Shown in pieces: positions 7,778 through 15,586 of a stretch of 33,469 nucleotides of DNA. The notes beneath the pieces are model-generated. The model made no database searches and had not been told where the DNA came from. It worked only from the letters and a program-made list of their open reading frames with translations. A program made the translations under genes and the position numbers. Where the stretch lies: the NCBI GenBank assembly GCA_017988135.1, contig JAGNSI010000008.1:1-33469 (forward strand), written 5' to 3'. This DNA is from Pseudarcicella sp. Lineage in GTDB: Bacteria; Bacteroidota; Bacteroidia; Cytophagales; Spirosomataceae. How positions within the stretch are numbered: position 1 is the first letter of the stretch; every line of letters starts with the position of its first letter.

Positions 7778-10700
7778 TTACTGTTCTATTTTTTTGAAGT
7801 ATTTATCCACTTCTTTTTTGTAGTAAGGGTTTAGGTTTGGTGGCACTGTTCTTAGCAATTCTGTTTGTTTTTGTTTGTCTTTGATATATTGTTCGAATGC
7901 GGGTGGTGCTTTTCTGTCTTGCCATTGCTTGGCTGCTTCAGATTTACGTTTATTGTCTTCTTCTTGCTCTCGAAGGGCTTTTTCAGATTCCATCAATCTT
8001 GTTACCAAATCATTTTGTCGGTTTATGGTTTGTTGGTTGATACGTTTATTTACAATATCGTTTTCGTTTTCTTCCATTTTCTTGATGATATCTTTCACTT
8101 TATCGCCTTGTTGTTTTCCAGTGGGTGTGCCGTTGGCATTGTCTAACATTTGTTGTAACATTTGCCTGATTCGAGATTGTTCGGCTGCCATTTTAGCTAA
8201 TTCCTCTGAATATCCACCTTTTCCTTTACTTCCTTTTTGAGCTTCTTTCATTTTTTCGCCGAGTTCTTGCTGTGCTTTGCCTAATCCTTTTCCTTTTTCG
8301 TCTCCTTTGCCTTTTTTCTTTGATTTTCCTTTTCCAGAGCCTTTACCAGAGCCTTCTTTTTCTTGCATGTTTGCCAGTACATCTGACAAAAGGAGTGCTA
8401 AGTTGTTTACAGAAGTCATTGCAAATTGCTGTTTGGTCGAAATCATTTGTATTTTTCTGTCTTTTATAAGCTTGCTGGCTTCTGCCATGTAGTTTTTCAT
8501 GTCAGCCATTTCTCTGGTAACGAATGATTCTATTTGAACTACTCTTTTGGCCAATGCATATAAGCTGTCTTCTATCACTTTGGTGTCTTCTTGCAATTTT
8601 AATTGATCTTGACCAAGCTTTACGTATCTTGGATCAGAGGTATTTACATTTTTGAAGTCTTTCATCAATTTTTCTTGATCGAAAGATACGTTTACAAGGT
8701 TTTCTAGAATATCACGTAAATCGTTGATATTTTCCTCGTTTTCTTTCATTTCAGCTTCTTTTTTCATTTCAGCAAGTTTCTTTGCTAGGTTACGCATTTT
8801 GCGTGCTGTTTTCTTTTGTTTATCGGCTGCAGCTTTGTTGTCTCCTTTTTCTTGTTTTTTTTCAGCTTCGTTTTGTTCTTGCGAAATATCGTTTTGTTCT
8901 TCTTTGTCAGTATCTATTTTTTCGTTGTTTTTTTCTTCGTTATTCAGTTTTTCTGCTTCGTTTAGGTCTTTTTTAGTTTCCTCAAATTCTTTTTTTAGTT
9001 GTTCTTGTTCTTTGATTAAGTCTTTATTTTCTTCTTTTTTGTTGTTTTCTGAGGTTTGTTTTTTGTCTAAATTTTCATTTTTTTCAGCCAATTTTTCATT
9101 TTTTTCTGCTTGTTTTTCAAGTTCTTTTATGGCTTTATCTAGTTTTTGATCTACTTGTAGTTTTTTGAAAAGTTTTTCCATTCTTTCCAGTTCTTTTTCA
9201 GTGTTTACTTCTTTGTTCCTTATTTTTTCCATTTGCTCGAGCAATCTGTTGGGTTCGTCTTTTTCGAGCATTTGTTTTAATTCTTCATATTTTTGTTCTT
9301 TGTTTTGATCTTTTAGTTGGTCAATCATTTTTTGCAATGCATCAATTTTTTGTTTCAACTCTGGTTTTTGCTCGTTGAATCGTTCTTGTTGTTGATTGAG
9401 GTTTTGGTTTTGTTCTTGCAGTTTTTGTATTTCTTGGTTTAGTTCTTCCTTCTTTTTCAATATTTCTTCAAGCATTTTTTTGTCTTGAATATCTAGTTCT
9501 TTCTTGTTTTTAAGTCTATTTTCGAGTGTGGATAACTCTTTTTTTAGTTTTTTTGCTTTATCTAACGTTTTTTCTAATTGATTTTCTGTTTTCGCTACCG
9601 TGTTATCTATTTCTTTATCGATATTTTGGGCATTGGGTACTGCAAAAGTATGCGTATTTGATTTTGCTGATTTTGGGCCATTCACACCGTCATTATCCCA
9701 TACTTCTACATAATATTCTATTTTATCAGAAGGTTGTAGGTGAAGGGAATCTAATTTTAATTCTTTGTAAAAAGATTGAATACTTTGATTTTTCTGAATA
9801 TTTAGGGCTATCGAACGGTATTTTGACGAATTGTTTTTCCCATTTCTGTCTATTTTGTAGTTGAGCTGTAGTCTCGACAATCCGTAGTCGTCTGTTATAT
9901 TGCCACCCACTACCAAAAAATTGTACAAAGTGGTGTCTTTGTAATTTTCTAGTGTTATCATTGGGTATTTATCCGAAATAGCGTTGATAGCGAAGGCTAA
10001 GCCTTCATTATTGTCTGTATGTTTGTTTTTAAGGATTACTTTATATGTAATTGAATTTTTTATTTTTTTCGAAATACTAAATTCTCCTCCCAAAATATTT
10101 TCTGAGGCTTTTTCTAGCTTAGAAGTACTGTCAAATTTCAAATATATGTTATCAGTTTCTTTGGCATTGAACTTCCATTCTACCAATGTACCTTCAGGAA
10201 CTGTGATATTACCAATATTTGTAAGTTTTTCTTGTGGTTTCTTTAGATAATTTGGGTAAGTAAGTATTACATCAAAAAAAGCTAAGCTTGGTCGATTGAT
10301 GATTGAAATTTCGTATGCTTGTGATGAAAATCCAGCGGCTTCAAATTTAAAATCTAATGCTTCTTGAATTTTTGGAAAGGTATAAGTATAATTTAACTTA
10401 TCCACACTTTCCATTTTTAATTTTCTGCCATTAGCAAGTATATAAATATCATCTGGAATGGTATTACCTTGAATTTTTACTTGAATGCTAAAGTCTTCAT
10501 TGGCAAATGCTTGTAAATTTTTATTTTGTAGAATGAATGAAAATGGTGCTTCTTCTTGGTATTCGTTTTTGAAATTTACTATTCTAGAAGAGCTTTTTGA
10601 AAAAAACGTTGGGTAAATAAAAAGTATTAATCCGATAATTATAGCCGGCAAAATGGCGTATTTTAAGTATTTTTTATTTTCATTTACATTTATAGCATCT

Positions 10701-11137
10701 GTGAATTTAATAAAATTGAGTTCTTTAGATTTTTGGTCTATAGATGCTTTTAATAGTTCGCTTTTTTCTATATCAAGGTTTTTACTTAATTGCAGTGTGT
10801 TGATAAGTTTATCGTTTACTTCGGGGAAATATTTACCAATTTGGTCGGCTGCTATTTCGTTTGTAAGGGGTTTTTGTTTTCCTAGGAAAAAATAAACGGG
10901 CTTTGCAATCCAAAAAAAGATAGTAGAAATAAAGGCTGCTATAAAACTAAAAAATAATATACTCCTGAAAATTACTCCAAAATGTCCGTAATATTCCAAT
11001 ACATTGAACACCAAAAATGCTGTTAATATTACCGCCAAAGCGTAAATACTTCCTTTGATGAGTCTATTGAGGTAATATTTTTTCTTGTATTCCTCAATGT
11101 GCAATAACAATGATTGTATTGGAGTTATTTGGTTCAT
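7778..11137 (-). CDS. Large DUF4175-type membrane-anchored coiled-coil protein
   Basis: The 1119-aa protein has two N-terminal membrane segments (about 29-47 and 56-78) and a third near 157-176. A beta-rich, probably periplasmic part follows (about 180-495). Next comes a very long Glu/Lys/Gln-rich coiled coil (about 499-812), a Gly/Lys-rich linker (about 922-979, KGSGKGKSKKKGKG) and a charged C-terminal helix. The N-terminus and overall plan match Bacteroidota DUF4175 proteins, whose function is unknown to me; a structural or envelope-scaffolding role is only a guess. It is in the same direction as xth upstream with a 39-nt gap. A and T are very unevenly split between strands in the coil region, so antisense open frames there are artefacts. 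Confidence 0.8.
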   Translation of the reverse strand: MNQITPIQSLLLHIEEYKKKYYLNRLIKGSIYALAVILTAFLVFNVLEYYGHFGVIFRSILFFSFIAAFISTIFFWIAKPVYFFLGKQKPLTNEIAADQIGKYFPEVNDKLINTLQLSKNLDIEKSELLKASIDQKSKELNFIKFTDAINVNENKKYLKYAILPAIIIGLILFIYPTFFSKSSSRIVNFKNEYQEEAPFSFILQNKNLQAFANEDFSIQVKIQGNTIPDDIYILANGRKLKMESVDKLNYTYTFPKIQEALDFKFEAAGFSSQAYEISIINRPSLAFFDVILTYPNYLKKPQEKLTNIGNITVPEGTLVEWKFNAKETDNIYLKFDSTSKLEKASENILGGEFSISKKIKNSITYKVILKNKHTDNNEGLAFAINAISDKYPMITLENYKDTTLYNFLVVGGNITDDYGLSRLQLNYKIDRNGKNNSSKYRSIALNIQKNQSIQSFYKELKLDSLHLQPSDKIEYYVEVWDNDGVNGPKSAKSNTHTFAVPNAQNIDKEIDNTVAKTENQLEKTLDKAKKLKKELSTLENRLKNKKELDIQDKKMLEEILKKKEELNQEIQKLQEQNQNLNQQQERFNEQKPELKQKIDALQKMIDQLKDQNKEQKYEELKQMLEKDEPNRLLEQMEKIRNKEVNTEKELERMEKLFKKLQVDQKLDKAIKELEKQAEKNEKLAEKNENLDKKQTSENNKKEENKDLIKEQEQLKKEFEETKKDLNEAEKLNNEEKNNEKIDTDKEEQNDISQEQNEAEKKQEKGDNKAAADKQKKTARKMRNLAKKLAEMKKEAEMKENEENINDLRDILENLVNVSFDQEKLMKDFKNVNTSDPRYVKLGQDQLKLQEDTKVIEDSLYALAKRVVQIESFVTREMADMKNYMAEASKLIKDRKIQMISTKQQFAMTSVNNLALLLSDVLANMQEKEGSGKGSGKGKSKKKGKGDEKGKGLGKAQQELGEKMKEAQKGSKGKGGYSEELAKMAAEQSRIRQMLQQMLDNANGTPTGKQQGDKVKDIIKKMEENENDIVNKRINQQTINRQNDLVTRLMESEKALREQEEDNKRKSEAAKQWQDRKAPPAFEQYIKDKQKQTELLRTVPPNLNPYYKKEVDKYFKKIEQ

Positions 11138-11166
11138 TTTTTTTGAAAAAAAATGTTTAATAAATA

Positions 11167-11175
11167 TGTGGATAA
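11167..11175 (-). promoter_or_regulatory. Perfect DnaA box (intergenic, between xth and the DUF4175 gene)
   Basis: The plus strand reads TGTGGATAA, that is TTATCCACA on the minus strand, inside the 39-nt gap between two co-directional genes. It is part of the DnaA-box series described in the findings. Confidence 0.4.
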
Positions 11176-11176
11176 A

Positions 11177-11947
11177 CTAGTTTTCTATTTCAACTACTAT
11201 TGGACAGTGGTCTGAATGTTTTGCTTCTGGCAAAATATATGCTCTTAATATTTTGTCTTTCAATGGTTTACTTACACAATGATAGTCAATACGCCAGCCT
11301 AAATTTTTGTTTCTCGCTCCTGCCCTATAGCTCCACCAACTATAATGATGCGGTTCTTTGTTTAGGTGTCTAAAGCTATCTATCATACCATTATCCAAAA
11401 ATTTTCCCATCCATTCTCTTTCTTCAGGTAAAAATCCTGATGAATTGGCGTTGCTTTTTGGATTGTGGATATCTATAGCCTCGTGGCAAATATTATAATC
11501 GCCCGATATTATCAAATTTGGTATTGTTATCAACAGTTTTGAGACATAATCTTGAAAGTCATCCATCCATTGGTATTTGAAAGTTTGTCTTTCATCGCCA
11601 CTTGACCCTGAAGGCATATACACACTCATTACTGAGAAATTGTCAAAATCTGCCCTTAAAACCCTACCTTCATCATCATAAATGTCTATTCCACAGCCAT
11701 ATACTACATGTTTAGGCTGTATTTTTGTAAAAATGGCTACGCCAGAATATCCTTTTTTTTGAGCTGCAAACCAATAGATTTCATATCCCAAAGCGTGTAT
11801 CGCAATTGGGTCTATTTGTTCTATGTTTGCTTTTACTTCTTGTAAGCATACAATATCTGCATTGGTTGCTTGTAGCCATTCTGTAAAACCTTTGTTGATA
11901 GCTGCTCTTATACCGTTTACATTGTAAGAGACAATTTTTAAACTCAT
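11177..11947 (-). CDS. xth: Exodeoxyribonuclease III / AP endonuclease
   Basis: The 256-aa length and sequence fit the ExoIII (Xth) family of the endonuclease/exonuclease/phosphatase fold. Visible active-site elements are Asn9 (SYNVNGIRAA), Glu37 (CLQEVKA), Asp150 and Asn152 (SGDYNICH), and the C-terminal SDHCPI with His247. The enzyme cuts 5' of abasic sites and degrades 3' ends in base excision repair. It lies 24 nt after a small conserved gene and 39 nt before the DUF4175 gene, all on the minus strand, probably one transcript. The nearby umuDC pair gives the stretch a DNA-repair flavour, though separate regulation is likely. Confidence 0.95.
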   Translation of the reverse strand: MSLKIVSYNVNGIRAAINKGFTEWLQATNADIVCLQEVKANIEQIDPIAIHALGYEIYWFAAQKKGYSGVAIFTKIQPKHVVYGCGIDIYDDEGRVLRADFDNFSVMSVYMPSGSSGDERQTFKYQWMDDFQDYVSKLLITIPNLIISGDYNICHEAIDIHNPKSNANSSGFLPEEREWMGKFLDNGMIDSFRHLNKEPHHYSWWSYRAGARNKNLGWRIDYHCVSKPLKDKILRAYILPEAKHSDHCPIVVEIEN

Positions 11948-11971
11948 ATTGTTTTTATTTCTGTAATCAAT

Positions 11972-12322
11972 TTAATTCATAAACACTTCACGTTCAAAAT
12001 ATTCTATAACTTGTATTTTTAGCAAACGTTCTTGATCCAATAATCCTACAAATGGCAATGGTTGTATCAATTTCCAATGTGGCCAGCCATCGTTATCTAG
12101 TCCTTCCAATTCATATATGCCGCTGTAGCTGAGTACTTTGCAAATTGCAATATGCATTAAATCTTGTTTTTGTTCTTTGGTGAAATATTGATGACCCTTT
12201 CCGAGTTCTTGTACGCCAATTAAAAATAACACAGCATTTAAATCTGTGGGTCTTTTTTCTAACAATTGTTCAAGTTTATCCAATAAATTTTCCCATTCTT
12301 GCTTTAAGTTTTCTATGTCCAT
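11972..12322 (-). CDS. Conserved small cytoplasmic protein of unknown function
   Basis: The 116-aa protein has no signal peptide or membrane segment. The N-terminus is helical and acidic (MDIENLKQEWENLLDKLEQL). The middle carries GVQELGKGHQYFTKEQKQDLMHIA and the C-terminal half has DNDGWPHW, which resembles conserved blocks of an uncharacterized Bacteroidota family. I do not recognise a function. It is the first gene of a likely operon with xth (24-nt gap), which hints at an accessory role in nucleic-acid metabolism, but the link is only positional. A candidate -7 element TATTTTTG lies 18 nt upstream on the minus strand. Confidence 0.7.
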   Translation of the reverse strand: MDIENLKQEWENLLDKLEQLLEKRPTDLNAVLFLIGVQELGKGHQYFTKEQKQDLMHIAICKVLSYSGIYELEGLDNDGWPHWKLIQPLPFVGLLDQERLLKIQVIEYFEREVFMN

Positions 12323-12339
12323 TTTCTGTAAATTTCTTT

Positions 12340-12347
12340 CAAAAATA
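12340..12347 (-). promoter_or_regulatory. Candidate -7 element for the small gene-xth operon
   Basis: The minus strand reads TATTTTTG, a full match to TAnnTTTG, 18 nt upstream of the ATG at 12322. No TTG is visible at the -33 position, so the call is weak. Confidence 0.3.
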
Positions 12348-12490
12348 CTAATAAATAAATACTTCTAATTTTTTTAAGTTTTTACTTTTCGAATCTTTTA
12401 GAATTTTTAATTCATTTTTCTGCTTTAAACAATTTTAAACCATTTTTTGTGCCGAAATTTAAGTTTCAATATTAGATCAATTTTATAAAA

Positions 12491-13171
12491 GTGATTAAAG
12501 AATTTATAAATCTTATTTTTCCTAAAAATTGCCTTGGTTGTTCTATTTCACTTGATTCTAGTGAAATAGATTTGTGCAATTCTTGTCTTTTAGATTTACC
12601 TAAATCAAATTTATTTTTTAAAAATGATACAAATTTAGAAGCTAAATTTATGGGTTTATCTCCTGTAAAACACATACTTACCTATCTACATTTTACTAAA
12701 GGTAATGTTGTACAGCGAATCATGCACGATATAAAGTACAAAAATAATCCTCAATTGGGTGAATTAATGGGTTTTTATTATGGCTTAGATTTAAACAATG
12801 CAGGATTTTCAAAAGAATTTGATTTGATAACATCTGTGCCTTTACATCAAAAAAGGCTAAAAGAAAGGGGTTACAATCAAAGTGATTTTATAGCAAAAGG
12901 TTTGAGTAAAGGCTTAGCAATTCCTTTTGAACCAAATTTAATTGCTAGAATTATTTATACAGATACCCAAATTACAAAATCAAAAATGAATCGTTTTGCA
13001 AATATGGATAATGTTTTTCAAGTGCATGATGCACCAAAAATATTGGGCAAAAGGATACTTTTAGTAGATGATACACTCACTACCAGTGCTACGCTGAGTT
13101 CTTGTGCCAATATTTTATGGAAAGCTGCTGCTGCCGAAGTGTCCGTAATGGCTTTAGCGTCAGTAGATTAA
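12491..13171 (+). CDS. comF: ComF-family amidophosphoribosyltransferase-like protein
   Basis: The 226-aa protein has the ComF layout: an N-terminal zinc-finger-like part (Cys14, Cys17, Cys29, Cys32), the LHQKRLKERGYNQSDFIAKG block (118-137) and the PRPP-binding loop ILLVDDTLTTSAT (189-201). In naturally competent bacteria ComF aids uptake or processing of single-stranded DNA; in others its role is unclear. The start codon is GTG at 12491. Its stop codon abuts the stop codon of the convergent Crp/Fnr gene with no base between. Confidence 0.9.
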   Translation: MIKEFINLIFPKNCLGCSISLDSSEIDLCNSCLLDLPKSNLFFKNDTNLEAKFMGLSPVKHILTYLHFTKGNVVQRIMHDIKYKNNPQLGELMGFYYGLDLNNAGFSKEFDLITSVPLHQKRLKERGYNQSDFIAKGLSKGLAIPFEPNLIARIIYTDTQITKSKMNRFANMDNVFQVHDAPKILGKRILLVDDTLTTSATLSSCANILWKAAAAEVSVMALASVD

Positions 13172-13738
13172 TTATTTTTTCCTAATCCTGCTTACTGTTT
13201 CTGGAGAAACGCCCAAAAAACTAGCTATAATGTATTGAGGAACTCTTTTTACAATGTCTGGATATTTTTCACAAAAATTATGATATCTGTCTATTGCAGG
13301 AAGTGAAATGATGGAATAAATATGACTTTGAAGTGAATTGTATGATTTTTCTGCAAAAATTCGACCCATTCTCTCCCATTTTGCCGATGAATTATAAATA
13401 TTTTGTAAATCTTTGTACGATATCATCAGCAATTCACTGTTTTCTAAAGCTTGTACAAATTCTATACTTGGTTTTTGTGTTGTGAAGCTTTGTGCTGATG
13501 ATATTAAAGTATTTTCTGTTCCTAAGTATCTTGTGGTTTCTTTGCCATCGTTGAGATAATATATTCTGAAAATTCCTTTTACAATAAAACCAAATTCATA
13601 CGCTATTTCACCTTCACTCAATAATAGTTCACCTTTTTTAAGTGTTTTTGTAGTGAACTTATCAGCTATTGCATCCAATTCCTTGTCTGTGAATGGCACT
13701 ATTCTGTTAAAAAAACTTTTTAGTTGAGGATGCATCAT
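13172..13738 (-). CDS. Crp/Fnr-family transcriptional regulator
   Basis: From the ATG at 13738 the protein is 188 aa: an N-terminal cyclic-nucleotide-binding-like beta barrel (GELLLSEGEIAYEFGFIVKG) and a C-terminal winged helix ending ASFLGVSPETVSRIRKK, as in many Bacteroidota Crp/Fnr regulators. No N-terminal cysteine cluster for an Fe-S cluster is seen, so a direct oxygen sensor of the E. coli Fnr type is unlikely; the effector is unknown. Starts at 13735 and 13780 are also possible; I prefer 13735-13738 because homologues begin near MHPQLKSFF. Its promoter carries an FNR-like palindrome (13811-13824), suggesting autoregulation. It is divergent from the GH43 operon, which it might also control. 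Confidence 0.88.
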   Translation of the reverse strand: MMHPQLKSFFNRIVPFTDKELDAIADKFTTKTLKKGELLLSEGEIAYEFGFIVKGIFRIYYLNDGKETTRYLGTENTLISSAQSFTTQKPSIEFVQALENSELLMISYKDLQNIYNSSAKWERMGRIFAEKSYNSLQSHIYSIISLPAIDRYHNFCEKYPDIVKRVPQYIIASFLGVSPETVSRIRKK

Positions 13739-13793
13739 ATCTTTTATTATTAGTATGTTAAGCAATTTATAGTTAATCAAAAGTCTGTTTATT

Positions 13794-13824
13794 CAAATGT
13801 ATTTATTTTTTTGACTTTTGTCAA
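13794..13824 (-). promoter_or_regulatory. Promoter of the Crp/Fnr gene with FNR-like operator
   Basis: The minus strand has TACATTTG (-7) at 13794-13801 and TTG (-33) at 13822-13824 with a 20-nt spacer, a near-ideal Bacteroidota promoter. The palindrome TTGACTTTTGTCAA (13811-13824) fits the Crp/Fnr consensus TTGAY-N4-RTCAA and covers the -33 element, so the regulator could bind its own promoter. Confidence 0.65.
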
Positions 13825-14001
13825 TTTTTTTAAATATTTTTTTCCTAATTATTTAGTAATCATTTTGTTCGTTGTCTATTATTGGACGAAATTTCTGTTT
13901 TTTAAATAATTAATGGTTTATTTTATTTTTTTAAATATTACAAAAGTTTAAAATTTGCAAAAAATAGTACTATTTATTTCGGATTATATTAAATAGAGAA
14001 T

Positions 14002-14009
14002 TAACTTTG
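14002..14009 (+). promoter_or_regulatory. Candidate -7 element of the GH43/ThuA operon
   Basis: TAACTTTG matches TAnnTTTG and lies 18 nt upstream of the GH43 start codon, implying a very short leader. The -33 position has TTC rather than TTG. Confidence 0.4.
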
Positions 14010-14027
14010 GTTTAAATAATTTTCAAA

Positions 14028-15557
14028 ATGAAAAAAACTTATGTATTAAATTTTGTATGTTTTCAACTTTGTATTTTTTTTTCTGTTTTTTCACAAACTA
14101 AGTCTATTGTACCAAGAAAAACATACAAAAAAGATTTTTATACCAATCCAATATTTATAGGTAAAGCTGGAGACCCAAGTATTGTACGTGTAGGTAGTCA
14201 TTATTATATGACACATAGTGGTGGTGATTATCCTTCATTACCTATTTTGCATTCAACCGATTTAATTAATTGGGAAAATATTGGCTTTGCCTATAAAGGA
14301 GACGGTAGTCCTTGGGCACCCGACTTAGTTTACCTAAATGGTCGTTTCTATATTTATGTAACACTTGTAAGAAATAAAATTGAAGGAGGAAGGTCTTTTC
14401 AAAACTATGTATTCACGTCAGAATACCCTGCAGGCCCTTGGTCTGATCCTATAGATTTGAAAGTTGATGGAAAAATAGATCCTGGGCATATTGTCACATC
14501 AGAAGGTAAGCGATATTTATATTTCGATAAAGGTTGTGTGGCAGAATTATCAGCTGATGGCACAAAAATAATAAGTGATATTGAAAAACGATACAATGGT
14601 TGGTCTATTCCTATCGATTGGAATGTAGAATGCTTTTGTCTAGAATCACCCAAATTATTCAAAAAAGGAGATTACTATTATTTGGTTTCTGCACAAGGAG
14701 GCACTACTGGGCCATCTACCAGCCATATGGCTATAGTAGCAAGATCTAAATCAGCTTTGGGTCCATGGGAAAATTCTCCATTAAATCCACTTATCCACAC
14801 TAAAAGTAGAGATGAAAAGTGGTGGTCTCAAGGTCACGCCACACTTATAGAACATACAGATGGTACATGGTGGGCTGTGTTTCATGCTTACGAAAATAAT
14901 TACCGAACTTTGGGTAGACAAACATTATTACTTCCTGTGGAATGGACTAAAGACAATTGGCCAATTATTAAAAGAAACGTAAATGCCCAATCTTTAATTG
15001 AAAAACCTTCTACAACAAATATATGTACTACTAAAATTGACTTGTCGGATGACTTTTCTTCAAAAAATTTAAATTATCATTGGCGAACAAATTTAGAAAA
15101 AAATAATGTTGATAACTTTTGGTTAGATAATAATCAGCTCGTTTTGAAAGCTCAAGATCAACCTTTCAATAAAGCCCCAGCTATTTATTGTATGCCCAAA
15201 AATCACGCTTATGAAACGACCGTGCAAGTAACTATAGAAGACGAAAACGAAGCTGCTTTTGCAATTTCTGATCAGACAAATTATTTAGGTATTATATTGA
15301 AAAAGAATCAATTAGAAACTTTTTCGCAAGGTAGTTCAAGTTTAGAAGCGTTGAAGATAACTGAAAATACAGTTTATTTAAAACTAGTGAACTTGCATCA
15401 TGATTTAGCACTATACTATAGTTTAAATGGTAAAGAATGGACAAAATTTAAGAATAGTTTTGAAGTTTCACATCTAAAACCCGCCAATATTACACTTTTG
15501 GCAAAAGGTAAAGGCTTGGTTAAGTTTAAAGAGTTTACGTATAAAAGTATAGATTAA
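14028..15557 (+). CDS. Secreted GH43-family glycoside hydrolase
   Basis: The 509-aa protein has a signal peptide (residues 1-23, ending FSVFSQ). A five-bladed beta-propeller of GH43 type follows with the expected acidic triad: Asp49 in GDPSIV (base), Asp151 in KIDPGH (pKa modulator) and Glu206 in CLESPKLF (general acid). WAPDL (96-100) and GHATLIEHTDGTWW are further family marks. A C-terminal concanavalin-like beta-sandwich (about 345-507) is common in GH43 enzymes. GH43 members usually remove arabinose or xylose from plant-type polysaccharides; the exact specificity is not readable. It sits 29 nt before the ThuA-DUF1080 gene, probably one operon, and is divergent from the Crp/Fnr gene. Confidence 0.88.
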   Translation: MKKTYVLNFVCFQLCIFFSVFSQTKSIVPRKTYKKDFYTNPIFIGKAGDPSIVRVGSHYYMTHSGGDYPSLPILHSTDLINWENIGFAYKGDGSPWAPDLVYLNGRFYIYVTLVRNKIEGGRSFQNYVFTSEYPAGPWSDPIDLKVDGKIDPGHIVTSEGKRYLYFDKGCVAELSADGTKIISDIEKRYNGWSIPIDWNVECFCLESPKLFKKGDYYYLVSAQGGTTGPSTSHMAIVARSKSALGPWENSPLNPLIHTKSRDEKWWSQGHATLIEHTDGTWWAVFHAYENNYRTLGRQTLLLPVEWTKDNWPIIKRNVNAQSLIEKPSTTNICTTKIDLSDDFSSKNLNYHWRTNLEKNNVDNFWLDNNQLVLKAQDQPFNKAPAIYCMPKNHAYETTVQVTIEDENEAAFAISDQTNYLGIILKKNQLETFSQGSSSLEALKITENTVYLKLVNLHHDLALYYSLNGKEWTKFKNSFEVSHLKPANITLLAKGKGLVKFKEFTYKSID

Positions 15558-15586
15558 TTTTTTTTTATTTTAAACACAAAGAATAA

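Noticed and set aside
8724-9149. A 141-codon plus-strand frame rich in Phe and Ser, opposite the DUF4175 coiled coil
   Set aside because: It is the mirror of Glu/Lys-rich coding on the other strand; its repetitive FFSASFF pattern follows from that composition.
12472-12675. Minus-strand open frame overlapping the start of comF
   Set aside because: Antisense to the zinc-finger-like part of ComF, with no family resemblance.
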